Shown here: in pieces, positions 54,364-63,634 of the stretch
How positions within the stretch are numbered: position 1 is the first letter of the stretch
Layout: each line of letters opens with the position of its first letter
From: Flexifilum sp963727545
GTDB taxonomy: Bacteria; Chloroflexota; Anaerolineae; Aggregatilineales; Phototrophicaceae
Direction: 5' to 3'
Assembly (NCBI GenBank): GCA_963727545.1
Contig: CAVSGS010000010.1
Location: forward strand, 1-64,000
DNA: 64,000 nt
Program-made: the position numbers and the translations under genes
The notes under the pieces: model-generated
The model's input: only the letters and a program-made list of their open reading frames with translations
Database searches by the model: none
Told to the model about the DNA's origin: nothing

Positions 54364-56973
54364 ATGCCGCAGGTCACACCGCTCCGCCAGCAGTACCTAG
54401 ATATTAAACAGCACTATACCGATTGCATCCTGATGTTTCGCCTCGGCGACTTTTACGAGATGTTCGACGACGACGCCGAAGTCGCCGCCCGCGAACTCGA
54501 CCTCGTGCTGACCGGTCGCTCGATGAGCAAAGGCGAGCGCGTCCCGATGGCAGGCGTCCCCCATCATGCCGTCGAAAGCTATATCGCCCGCTTGATCGAA
54601 AAAGGCTATCACGTCGCCGTCTGTGAGCAGGTCACCGAACCGAACGGACGCGGCTTGGTCGAGCGCGAAGTCACCCGCGTGATCACCCCCGGCACGGTGC
54701 TGGAGCCGGAACTGCTCGCCGAAGACCAGCCCAACTACCTGATGGCGATCTATCCACTTGGCGATCTGGAGACGGGCAACTGGACCACCGCCGGGGTCGC
54801 CTACGCCGACATCACGACCGGCGAATTCGCCGTCACCCAGTTAGCCGGTGAAAACGCCGGAATGCTCGTGACTGAGGAACTCGCCCGCCTGACTCCCCGC
54901 GAGGTGATCATGCCCGCCGCGTGGGTCGAACGCGGTGTCACCCTGCCCGCTGGCATCCACCTAACCCCCGTCGCCGACTGGCGTTTCGAGCGCGCCAATG
55001 CCGAAAACCTGCTCATGCAGCAGTTCAACGTCAAGACGCTTGCCGGTTTCGGCGTCGGCGAAATGGATGCGGGCATCTGCGCGGCGGGCGCGGCGCTCTA
55101 CTACTTGGGCGACACCCAGCGCAGCCAACTGGTGCAGATCACGACCATCCGCGCCTACTCGACCGCCAATTTCATGGTGCTGGATCAGTTCACGCGGCGC
55201 AATCTCGAACTGACCGAGACCATCCGCAGCCGCAAAAGCGAGGGCAGTTTGCTCGGCGTGCTCGACCGCACCGTCACGGCGATGGGGGCACGTTTATTAC
55301 GTGCTTGGATCAGCCAACCCCTGCTCGACCTCAAGCGCCTCAACGCCCGGCTTGACGCCGTACAAGCATTGACCAAAGATGAAACCTTGCGCGCCGAACT
55401 GCGCGATCATCTGCGCGGCGTCAGCGACCTCGAACGGCTAACCAACCGCCTGCTGATCGGCAAAGCCGGTCCCCGCGACCTGCTGGCGCTCAAGCAGAGC
55501 CTCGACGCCGTACCGCTGATCAGCGCGCAGATCGAGACGATCCCGGCGCTGCTCGCCCTGACCGAACGCCTCGACCCCTGCCCCGAAATCAGCGACCACA
55601 TCGCCCGCGCCATCAGCGACGATCCTCCGGCGACACTCAACGTGATCGGCGTCATTCGCCCCGGCTACGCCGACGAACTTGACAGCGTCCTCCACGCGAC
55701 CAAAGACGCCCGCGAATGGATCGCCAACCTTGAGCCGCAGGAACGCCGTCGTACCGGCATCGCTACGCTCAAGGTCGGCTACAACAAGGTTTTCGGCTAC
55801 TACATCGAGGTCTCGCGCGCGCAGGCGGACAATGTCCCCGACGACTACATCCGCAAGCAGACGCTCGTCAACGGCGAGCGCTACATCACGCCGGAGTTGA
55901 AGGAGTACGAGACGCTCGTCCTCAACGCCGAAGACCAGATCCTCGACGTCGAGCGCCGCCTGTTCGACGCCATCTGCCGCGAGTTCTGCGCCAGCGCCGA
56001 CCGGCTGCTGAGCACGGCGCGCGCGCTGGCACATCTCGACGCTTTTCTCTCGCTGGCGGATGTCGCCGCCCGCGAGGGTTACGTCCGCCCTACCCTAACC
56101 CAAGATGACCTGCTGATCCTCAAGGATGGGCGGCATCCGGTGGTCGAGCGAATGCTCGACGGCGGCGTCCGCTACGTTCCCAACAACACCGAGTTCGACA
56201 GCGAGTCGCGCATTCACATCATCACCGGACCGAACATGTCGGGCAAGTCGACTTACATCCGGCAGGTGGCGATCATCACGCTGCTGGCGCAGATCGGCTC
56301 GTTTGTCCCCGCCGACGAAGCCACCATCGGCTTAGTGGATCGCATCTTCGCCCGCATCGGCGCGCAGGACGAGATTCACTCCGGTCAAAGTACCTTCATG
56401 GTCGAGATGGTCGAGACGGCGCGGCTGCTCAACGGCAGCACCCGCCGCAGCCTGCTGATTCTGGACGAGGTTGGGCGCGGCACCTCGACTTACGACGGTT
56501 TGGCGATTGCCCGCGCCGTCGTCGAGTACATCCACAACAATCCGCGCCTCAACTGCCGCACGTTGTTCGCCACCCACTACCACGAACTGACCGAACTGCC
56601 CAACGTCCTGCCACGCTCGCGCAACTACAACGTCGCCGTCAGCGAGCAGGGCGAGGAGGTCGTTTTTCTGCACAAGGTCGTGCCCGGCGGCGCCGATCAG
56701 AGCTATGGCGTTCACGTCGCTCAGTTGGCGGGCTTGCCCCGCCCGGTCGTCGAGCGCGCCCGCGAACTCCTGCGTCAATTGGAGACGCAGGGCAGCGATT
56801 TCGAACCCGCCGCCAAGAAGCGCAAGCAGAAGAACCCGGATCAGTTGACCATGTTCGACGAGGCGCCTAACCCCGCCGTCACCGCCCTCAAAGCGCTGGA
56901 AGTCGACCACCTCAGCCCGATTGAAGCGCTGACCAAGCTCTACGAACTCAAGCGCATGGCAAGCGAGGAGTAA
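54364..56973 (+). CDS. mutS: DNA mismatch repair protein MutS
   Basis: An 869-residue MutS, the ATPase that recognises DNA mismatches. The mismatch-reading F30-Y31-E32 is intact. Connector and lever domains follow (LGVLDRTVTAMGARLLRAWI), then the ATPase: Walker A GPNMSGKST (~621-629), STFMVEMVETA, Walker B LILDEVGRGTSTYDG and the FATHYHELT histidine. Length is normal. mutL is not nearby. Confidence 0.97.
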   Translation: MPQVTPLRQQYLDIKQHYTDCILMFRLGDFYEMFDDDAEVAARELDLVLTGRSMSKGERVPMAGVPHHAVESYIARLIEKGYHVAVCEQVTEPNGRGLVEREVTRVITPGTVLEPELLAEDQPNYLMAIYPLGDLETGNWTTAGVAYADITTGEFAVTQLAGENAGMLVTEELARLTPREVIMPAAWVERGVTLPAGIHLTPVADWRFERANAENLLMQQFNVKTLAGFGVGEMDAGICAAGAALYYLGDTQRSQLVQITTIRAYSTANFMVLDQFTRRNLELTETIRSRKSEGSLLGVLDRTVTAMGARLLRAWISQPLLDLKRLNARLDAVQALTKDETLRAELRDHLRGVSDLERLTNRLLIGKAGPRDLLALKQSLDAVPLISAQIETIPALLALTERLDPCPEISDHIARAISDDPPATLNVIGVIRPGYADELDSVLHATKDAREWIANLEPQERRRTGIATLKVGYNKVFGYYIEVSRAQADNVPDDYIRKQTLVNGERYITPELKEYETLVLNAEDQILDVERRLFDAICREFCASADRLLSTARALAHLDAFLSLADVAAREGYVRPTLTQDDLLILKDGRHPVVERMLDGGVRYVPNNTEFDSESRIHIITGPNMSGKSTYIRQVAIITLLAQIGSFVPADEATIGLVDRIFARIGAQDEIHSGQSTFMVEMVETARLLNGSTRRSLLILDEVGRGTSTYDGLAIARAVVEYIHNNPRLNCRTLFATHYHELTELPNVLPRSRNYNVAVSEQGEEVVFLHKVVPGGADQSYGVHVAQLAGLPRPVVERARELLRQLETQGSDFEPAAKKRKQKNPDQLTMFDEAPNPAVTALKALEVDHLSPIEALTKLYELKRMASEE

Positions 56974-57049
56974 CCTCCGCGTTACACGGTTTTCGTAGGG
57001 GCATAATAATAACTGTTTACAAATAGAGACGGAGTATGCATTCCCGTTT

Positions 57050-57117
57050 TCTCCCCTCTCCACGACGTGGAGAGGGGGTCGGGGGGTAAGGTTGTAGGGG
57101 CGCAGCGTGCTGCGCCC
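57050..57117. repeat. Family 2 copy (57050-57094) joined to family 1 copy (57094-57117)
   Basis: The 301-base gap between mutS and the next gene holds a CTCCCCTCTCC/GGAGAGGGG copy with its tail, then directly GTAGGGGCGCAGC...GCTGCGCCC. A T/C-rich stretch containing CTTTGCGCCTTTGCG follows. No gene is seen in this gap. Confidence 0.6.
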
Positions 57118-57274
57118 TTCTTTGCGTCTTTCTTTTTCCCTTTGCGCCTTTGCGTTAAATCTTTCTTGGGCTGGCAACCAGCGGTTGCACGGCGATTGGC
57201 GGTTCACATCTGCAGACATCAACCCTTTGTCACGCCGATCGCCGCGTAGAATAGAGGATGTGCGCGGATGCAGG

Positions 57275-58772
57275 ATGCAAAGGCGGTTCGTGAAACTTCG
57301 ACGTGATACGAGTTGGCTGCTGGTCGTGCCGATCCTGCTGTTCGCGGCATGGTTGAGCGCGCGCAGCTTGAACGCTCACGCCATCTGGTTCGACGAATAC
57401 TACTCGATCTTCGAGAGCGGTGGCGCTTATTACGGTCCGCTCTCGCCGGTTGACTTAACCATTCGCGTCGCTTCCTACAGCGTCTGGCCCCCCGCCTACA
57501 ACTTCACACTGGCGAGTTGGAGCGCTTTGGTCGGCTGGCAGCCGGTCGCCGGACGCGCGCTGTCGTGGCTCTGCGGCTTGCTCTCGATTGCCGTCGTCTA
57601 CCGGCTAGCGCGGCTGCTCGTCCCCCGCGACCGCACCTACGCCTTGATCGCCGCCTTGCTGCTCGGCGGCTCCGCCTTCTACCTCTACTACTTCGCCGAA
57701 CTGCGCGGCTACACCCTCCACGTCCTGCTCGGCTGCAGCGCATCGCTGCTCTACTGGCGGCTGCTCACGCGATCCTCCGGTCGCGCCGTGAAGATCGCCT
57801 TCGTCGCCAGCCTGACGCTGCTGCTCTATAGCCATCCGGTCGGTCAGTTGTGGTTCGCGGCGCTGGCGGGCTATCACCTCCTGTTTGAGCGCCGCAGTCC
57901 CCGCTGGCGACCGATCCTGTTCCTGTTCTTCTTCGCTGGCGTCCTCTACGTCCCTTGGATCGCCGTGATGCTGGCGCGTGTCGCCCGCGAGATCGCCGCA
58001 CCGCGCGGGCTTGATCCGCTGCTGATGCTGGGCACGGTCGCGACCACTTACACCAACTGGCTGACCCTCCCCATCGCCGCCTTAGCGCGCGCTGACGCTG
58101 CGCCGCCTCCGCCAGCCCGCGATCCGTTTCCTCTGGTGGTGGCTGATCGGCGTGCTGGTGCTGGCGCTGCTGGTCGATGCGCTCGTCCCCTTCCTGTTTC
58201 ACGTCCGCCTGCTGATCGCCGTGCTGCCCGCGCTGCTGCTGATCGCGGCAGCAGGCTTGGCTGAACTCCGGCGCTACCGCTGGCTGACCATCGCGGCGTG
58301 CGGTGTCTGGCTGGCGTTGGGTGTCTATCTCGCCTTCACGCCCTCGTTCATGAGCGATCTCCCCGGCGCGTGGGCGACCGTCTCGTGGCGTGGCTTCAAC
58401 GCCGCGCTGACGACCCTCGATCAGCAAGCAAATCCGCAGGACGCGATCTTGTTTCGGCTGACCGATGCGCCCGAAGAACATTGGCAGAATCCGGCTTTGC
58501 AGTATTATCTGCACGACAGTCCGCTGCATTTCTCGCTGCTGGCGATTGTCGAAGAGAAAATGGATGCGCCCTTCGAGACCCGGCTGCGCACCTTTCTCGA
58601 CGACGCGCCGCGCGTCTGGGTCGCTGCTGTGCCTGCCGTCGCGCCTGACGCCCAAACGGAAGCGCTAGACGCGATTTTGTCGGAGCGCTATCAGCCCTGC
58701 CCAACCGTGATCGACCTGCCCGATATGCTGCTTGACCTCTACGTGCGCGACCGCGCCACCTGCCCAGAATGA
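57275..58772 (+). CDS. Polytopic membrane glycosyltransferase-like protein (one frameshift)
   Basis: About 500 residues when joined. The N-terminal frame (to ~58100) has many membrane helices; HAIWFDEYYSI near residue 30 carries the acidic DE typical of the extracytoplasmic loop of GT-C transferases, which use lipid-linked sugars. A break near 58090 moves the coding to a second frame (VLALLVDALVPFLFHVRLL, and the soluble C-terminus to 58772). The next gene starts eight bases after the stop. Confidence 0.7.
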
Positions 58773-58779
58773 GGAGCCG

Positions 58780-60321
58780 ATGACTCGCTTCCGACCGCTG
58801 CTGCTTGCCTGCCTGATCTTCGCCGCCGCCGCGCTGCCGCGCCTCTTGATCGTCGCCCAGCCGATCCCGACGCAGCTGGACAAGACCGTGCCCGACGACG
58901 CCTACTACTACTTCCTCAGCGCGCGCAATGCCACGGCAGGTCGCGGACCGTCGGTCGATGGGCTGAACGCTAGCAACGGCTGGCATCCATTGTGGATGCT
59001 GGTCAACCTGCCGATCTTCGCGCCCACCTACGCCGATCAGGATACGCCGGTTCGCATCGCCCTCGCCCTCGGCGCGATCAGCGACAGCCTCGTCGCCGTC
59101 GTCATCTATTCGGCGCTGCGCCGCCTGCAATCCGAGAGCGCCGCCATCGTTGGCGGACTTGCCTACGCCATCAACGTCATGCCGATGTTCCAGTCGGTCA
59201 ACGGGCTGGAAACCGGACTCGCCGCCTTGATGCTGGCGCTGGCGTGGTGGCAGACGCTCCGCTTGCTGCGCGCGCCCAGCCGACGGGCGGCGCTGCTCTG
59301 GGGCGCGATCTTCGGGCTTTCATTCCTCGCCCGCACCGATTCGGCGGTGGTGCTCGCTTGCCTCGGCTTGTATGCGGCGTGGCGGCTGCGTAAATCGCCC
59401 CAGTTGATCGTCGGCGGCGCGGTCGTGGCGCTGATCGTCGTCGCGCCGTGGTTTCTCTGGAACTACGCCAATTTCGGCTCGGCGCTCGATCAGGTCAGCA
59501 GCAGCGCGGTACCGTGGACTGCGCGCGCTCGCCTCGCCGTCGATCAGCCCGATCAGACCACCTTCGCCGAGGGGCTGCGCGTACTCACTTATCCGGCGTA
59601 TTGGCTGCGCGGCGATTACCTCGGCGCGCCCCCGCTGATCGGCTTCGTCCTCTGGATTTTCGGCGCTTGGGGGATTTTCCGCGCCCTGCGCAGCAGCGAT
59701 GCGGCGGCGCGTCAGTTGGGGCAGCTCGTCCTTGTGCTGCTGACTGGCGGCGCGCTGCTGGTGTTCATTCACACCTTCGTCCGCTGGTATCCGCGCCCGT
59801 GGTACTTCATGATCACGGCGCAGAGCTTGGCGCTGGCGCTCGGCTTGTTCTGGGAGTCGCTGTCTCGCTTGAGCCTGCGCGTCGCCGCCCTGACCATCGG
59901 ACTCGCCGGAATGCTGTTGACCGGCACGTTCATGTGGCAGATCGGGCTGTATCCGTGGCAGTCGGCGCATCAATACGCGGCGGCACTTTGGGCGCGCGAT
60001 AATCTGCCAGCGGGCACGCGCCTCGCCAGCATGAATTCGGGCATCATCGGCTATTACAGCGGGCTGGACACGACCAACATGGACGGCGTGGTCAATCCGC
60101 AAGCCTTCGCCGCCATTCAAGATCACCGGATGCTGCGTTACATGCAGTCGATTGGCATCGACTACTTCATCGACTCGGATAACGCCGTGAATAAAGAGTA
60201 CGCTCAGTTCATGGGCGACGGCTTCCCGGAGCAGATGCCGGAAATCCAGGTGCTCACGCCGGAATATCCCGGCTTAGGCGTCCTCCGGCTCTACAAAATC
60301 GAGCCCGCAGCGACGCCGTAA
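58780..60321 (+). CDS. GT-C-type membrane glycosyltransferase-like protein
   Basis: A 513-residue protein with about ten membrane helices. The first extracytoplasmic loop has DDAYYYFLSARN, a DD motif like the catalytic loop of GT-C enzymes, then GWHPLWML. It is a likely partner of the upstream gene. The ATG follows GAGGAG. The acceptor is unknown; envelope glycan assembly is a reasonable guess. Confidence 0.78.
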   Translation: MTRFRPLLLACLIFAAAALPRLLIVAQPIPTQLDKTVPDDAYYYFLSARNATAGRGPSVDGLNASNGWHPLWMLVNLPIFAPTYADQDTPVRIALALGAISDSLVAVVIYSALRRLQSESAAIVGGLAYAINVMPMFQSVNGLETGLAALMLALAWWQTLRLLRAPSRRAALLWGAIFGLSFLARTDSAVVLACLGLYAAWRLRKSPQLIVGGAVVALIVVAPWFLWNYANFGSALDQVSSSAVPWTARARLAVDQPDQTTFAEGLRVLTYPAYWLRGDYLGAPPLIGFVLWIFGAWGIFRALRSSDAAARQLGQLVLVLLTGGALLVFIHTFVRWYPRPWYFMITAQSLALALGLFWESLSRLSLRVAALTIGLAGMLLTGTFMWQIGLYPWQSAHQYAAALWARDNLPAGTRLASMNSGIIGYYSGLDTTNMDGVVNPQAFAAIQDHRMLRYMQSIGIDYFIDSDNAVNKEYAQFMGDGFPEQMPEIQVLTPEYPGLGVLRLYKIEPAATP

Positions 60322-60372
60322 ATTGGCGCGAATTGTGCTAGGATAGAACAAGTCGAGTATGAGGTTCAGGTG

Positions 60373-60690
60373 ATGACCGATTTCAGAATTTCCTGACGAA
60401 ACTGGCGAATCTCTTAGAGAGCAGTGGCACGACAGCGAAAATCGTACCTATAGATGAAGTTGTCGAATGGGTGCTCCGGCGTTACGCCCTTGCCCATGTT
60501 TTCCCGACAAAGTCGAATGCCGCGCCGAGCACACCCCCGGGAAATGAGCACCCTTTTCTCGTCATTGCGCGAGCGGCGGACGAATTAGGTGAAAGCTCAA
60601 AAGAAGGTAATATCGTCGGAGCGCAGTCGAGAAATACTGGCAACTGAGTATCCAGAATATCTGATGCGACGTATGCGTGGTCGAGTATGA
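60373..60690 (+). pseudogene. Probable antitoxin of the PIN toxin (2 frame breaks)
   Basis: No long ORF exists, but joining three frames gives ~105 residues: MTDFQNFLTKLANLLE with T missing near 60383, DEVVEWVLRRYALAHVF, then after an extra A near 60605 KKVISSERSREILATEYPEYLM and RRMRGRV. The TGA overlaps the toxin ATG (ATGA at 60687-60690), the classical antitoxin-toxin arrangement. The breaks are in runs of T and A and may be sequence errors. Family not identified. Confidence 0.55.
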
Positions 60691-61115
60691 CGACGAAACG
60701 TAGAATTCTCGTCGACAGCAATCTATTGTTTGCGCTTGCCGATCCGAAAGATATTCATCGAGAAGCAGCAATCCAGTTTACTCAAATTGATACCAATTCT
60801 GATTTAATCGTCCCTGATGTGGTACTTGGAGAAGTCACGTACTTACTTCGGCGCTTCATAAGTCAGCACGCAGTCATTCAGTTTCTCAAGGCGTTTGCTG
60901 TTTCTGAGATGATCCTTGAACCTATCACCATATCAGATGTCGAGCGCACATCCGAGATAATGGAAAAGTATACGGATGCACGCTTCGACTTTGTAGATTG
61001 CTGTATCATGGCACTAGCAGAGCGTCTGCAAATTACGCGGGTATGCACATTTGACCATCGAGACTTCAGCATTTTCAAACCCGCGCATTGCGATTTTCTG
61101 GAACTACTCCCCTAG
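60687..61115 (+). CDS. PIN-domain ribonuclease toxin (VapC-like)
   Basis: A 142-residue PIN protein. Acidic site residues are visible: D in LVDSNLLFALAD, E in GEVTYLL, D in DFVDCCIMALAE, and D in TFDHRDF. Such toxins cleave tRNA or rRNA when freed from the antitoxin. Its base use is AT-richer than its neighbours, which suggests transfer. It overlaps the antitoxin. Confidence 0.85.
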   Translation: MTTKRRILVDSNLLFALADPKDIHREAAIQFTQIDTNSDLIVPDVVLGEVTYLLRRFISQHAVIQFLKAFAVSEMILEPITISDVERTSEIMEKYTDARFDFVDCCIMALAERLQITRVCTFDHRDFSIFKPAHCDFLELLP

Positions 61116-61116
61116 C

Positions 61117-62100
61117 CTAATCCCCCGGCGCGAGTTCCTGCTCGGACATCGTTTCCGGCATCGGCACTTCCGGTTCGTCTGCCAGCAGATTTTCCGACAC
61201 CAGCACGCGCTTGAAGGCGGCAATCGCCACTTCGATCATGGTCAAGTCCGGCGGGCGCGTCGTCAAGTGCTGAAGCATGAGGTTCGGCACGATGATCGCG
61301 CGGATGATCGCGCTGTCCATGTGCTTCGCCGTGAAACGGATGTATTCGTAGGAGATCCCGGCGATCACCGGCACCAGCACGATCCGCGAGACCACCAACC
61401 AGAAAAAGCTCGGACGCCCCAGCACGGAAAAGACCAGCACGCTGACCACCGCGACCGTCAGCAGGAACGCCGTCCCGCAGCGCGGATGCTCAATCGGGTA
61501 GTTGATCACGACTTCCGGCACCAGTTCCGCCCCCGCTTCGTAGGCGTTGATCGTCTTGTGCTCCGCGCCGTGATAGCCGAACAAGCGCTTGACGTCCGGC
61601 AGCAGCCCGATCACCCAGATGTAGCCGACGATCAACAGCAGCCGCACCGCGCCTTCCAGCAGGTTGACCACGAACGACTGCTTTTCCAAGCCGAGCAGCG
61701 ATTCAAGACCGCTTGCCGCCGCCGTCGGCAGCACGAAGAACAAGCCGACGCCGAACAGCAGCGAGATGACCAGCGTCCCGTAGCCGATTGGACCGTTGAA
61801 GCTGACGTTTTCTTCTTCGCCCAGCGCCACGTCCGCCGCCCACATCAGGGCGCGCGTGCCCAAGCCGAGCGCATCCCACAAGCCAATCAGCCCGCGCACG
61901 AACGGCGTCTTGCTGATGCGTCCACGATACAGCGCCGCGTTTAAGTCTTGCTCATGGATGACGATCTTGCCTTCGGGGTCGCGCACGGCAACCGCCGCTT
62001 TATGCGCGCCGCGCATCATCACGCCTTCGATCACCGCCTGACCGCCATACGAAAACTGCGGCGGTGCCGCCGCACCCGGTACTGCTTTCGCTTCTGCCAT
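61117..62100 (-). CDS. DUF1385 family membrane protein
   Basis: A 327-residue protein with the family hallmarks: YGGQAVIEGVMMRG at the N-terminus, YHGAEHKTINAYE in the middle and EHPRCGTAFLLTVAV. About five membrane helices. The function is unproven. The ATG at 62100 follows AGGAG; a TTG-type extension to 62118 overlaps the upstream stop. Very likely co-transcribed with the glycosidase gene above it. Confidence 0.88.
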   Translation of the reverse strand: MAEAKAVPGAAAPPQFSYGGQAVIEGVMMRGAHKAAVAVRDPEGKIVIHEQDLNAALYRGRISKTPFVRGLIGLWDALGLGTRALMWAADVALGEEENVSFNGPIGYGTLVISLLFGVGLFFVLPTAAASGLESLLGLEKQSFVVNLLEGAVRLLLIVGYIWVIGLLPDVKRLFGYHGAEHKTINAYEAGAELVPEVVINYPIEHPRCGTAFLLTVAVVSVLVFSVLGRPSFFWLVVSRIVLVPVIAGISYEYIRFTAKHMDSAIIRAIIVPNLMLQHLTTRPPDLTMIEVAIAAFKRVLVSENLLADEPEVPMPETMSEQELAPGD

Positions 62101-62114
62101 CGACCAGCTACTCC

Positions 62115-63515
62115 TCATTCAAACGCGAGCGGGTTGATCCCCGTCGCTGTTATTTCCTCGACCGTTGCCGCGCCCGTTGGCTGAATCAGCAGCGACACTA
62201 ATCCACCGACCGGACAGCCGTCGACCGCGTTACAATCCGCGCCCGGCAGCGCCAACGTGTATCTATCGTTGAGCGGTCGCAATGTCATCATCTTACCATA
62301 TTGGTCGCTAAACTGCGCCTGATTCGCCGTCGCCGCAATCTCGACTTGAGCGGGCTGTGCGGTCCGCGACCAAACGACGTACACGTCTTGACCATCATCG
62401 CGCCGCAGCCGCACGATGTCCGCCGTTGGCGTCTGCGCCAGCAGCGCCGAGCGAACGCCGTTCATTTGCCGGATGACCATCGCCCACGTGTCGAACGCCG
62501 GTCGGCGCGATCCATCCGCCCGCAGCAGCCCAAACAACTCGGCGCCCGGCGGCAGCGACCAGTCGTAGAACTTGTAAACACCGATGTGATCCGCGCCCGC
62601 CGCCAAGCCGAGCGCCGCCGCCTGCGCCAAAAACGAACCCTGCTGATCCAGCGTGATCTGCCACGTCGGACGCTCAACCCGCCATTCTGGATCAAGGTTG
62701 GGCGAGGCGTTCGTCTCGTCGATCCAGATGTGCTTGTCAGACAGTCCGTACTTGTCCAGCACCGCCTGCATCTCGCGCGTGATGGTGTAGACGGTATCGG
62801 CGCGGAAGTAGATGTGCAGCGTCAGCACATCGAAATAATACCCGTTTGCAGCCGCATCGGGGTCGCTGGCGATCAGTTCCAGCAGCCGATCGACGTACAG
62901 CCGCCGGTGTGCGTTGACGTCGTGCCAGTAGGTCGTCCCGGCGAGGTGGATGATCGCGTCGGGGTTGCCCTCGTGCGCCGCCAAATACGCCACCTTGAGC
63001 AGCCGCGCGTAATCTTCCAGCGATCCTTCGAATTCGTAGCCATACGTATCGCTGCTGATGTCCGGCTCGTTCCAGATCACGAAGCGGCGCACGCCGCGCT
63101 CGGCGTAGTAACTCGCCGCTTTGCGGATGAAGTTCGCCCACAGGTTGCCGGGATCATCCACCGGCAGATACAAGCCGCGCGGGACGCCCGCGCCGGGGAT
63201 GCCGTCGGTCGCCCACGCGGGCGTATGCTTGACCACCGCCACCACTTCGCGGTTGCAGGCGCGCGCCGCCGCCAGCCAGCGATCATCCACGTTGAGCGTG
63301 TACCAATCGTCGGGACCGTTCGGCTGATGCTGCGACCAGTCAAAGATGATCCGCTCCCAGCCGGCACCAAGTTCACAGACAGCATCCGGCAGCCAGAACC
63401 CCTCGACCACGCCGAACACGTTCGTGTCAGCAGGCGCGGTCGGCGTCTCCGTCGCGTCCTGTGCCCGCACGCTCGTTATGCCGATCAGAAGGCAGCAGAG
63501 GATCACGAGTGTCAC
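62115..63515 (-). CDS. Secreted clan A glycoside hydrolase-like protein
   Basis: About 467 residues from GTG 63515. Signal peptide (TLVILCCLLIGITSVRA), then FGVVEGFWLPDAVCELGAGWERIIFDWSQ in parts, FVIWNEPD with the acid/base Glu, and IWIDETNASP with the likely nucleophile Glu. A beta domain ends the protein. GH39/GH5-like. The longer frame to 63755 runs through two palindromic repeats and is not expected to be coding; the GTG has no good ribosome site, so the start is uncertain. Confidence 0.75.
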   Translation of the reverse strand: MTLVILCCLLIGITSVRAQDATETPTAPADTNVFGVVEGFWLPDAVCELGAGWERIIFDWSQHQPNGPDDWYTLNVDDRWLAAARACNREVVAVVKHTPAWATDGIPGAGVPRGLYLPVDDPGNLWANFIRKAASYYAERGVRRFVIWNEPDISSDTYGYEFEGSLEDYARLLKVAYLAAHEGNPDAIIHLAGTTYWHDVNAHRRLYVDRLLELIASDPDAAANGYYFDVLTLHIYFRADTVYTITREMQAVLDKYGLSDKHIWIDETNASPNLDPEWRVERPTWQITLDQQGSFLAQAAALGLAAGADHIGVYKFYDWSLPPGAELFGLLRADGSRRPAFDTWAMVIRQMNGVRSALLAQTPTADIVRLRRDDGQDVYVVWSRTAQPAQVEIAATANQAQFSDQYGKMMTLRPLNDRYTLALPGADCNAVDGCPVGGLVSLLIQPTGAATVEEITATGINPLAFE

Positions 63516-63525
63516 GTAGGCGTTT

Positions 63526-63553
63526 GTAGGGGCGCACAGCCGTGCGCCCCTAC
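63526..63553. repeat. GTAGGGGCGCAC palindrome (family 1 copy)
   Basis: GTAGGGGCGCACAG and CCGTGCGCCCCTAC: a 28-bp inverted repeat just upstream of the glycosidase start. Confidence 0.7.
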
Positions 63554-63585
63554 GTATGGCAACTAATAACCTAATGGCGCGTTTT

Positions 63586-63629
63586 TTCCCCCGCTCCATG
63601 CAAGGGAGCGAGGGTCGGGGGGTGAGGTC
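63586..63629 (+). repeat. Divergent CCCCCGCTCC repeat (family 2 copy)
   Basis: CCCCCGCTCCATGC...GGGAGCGAGGGTCGGGGGGTGAGG: same architecture as the other family 2 copies, with changed arms. Confidence 0.5.
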
Positions 63630-63634
63630 AAGCA

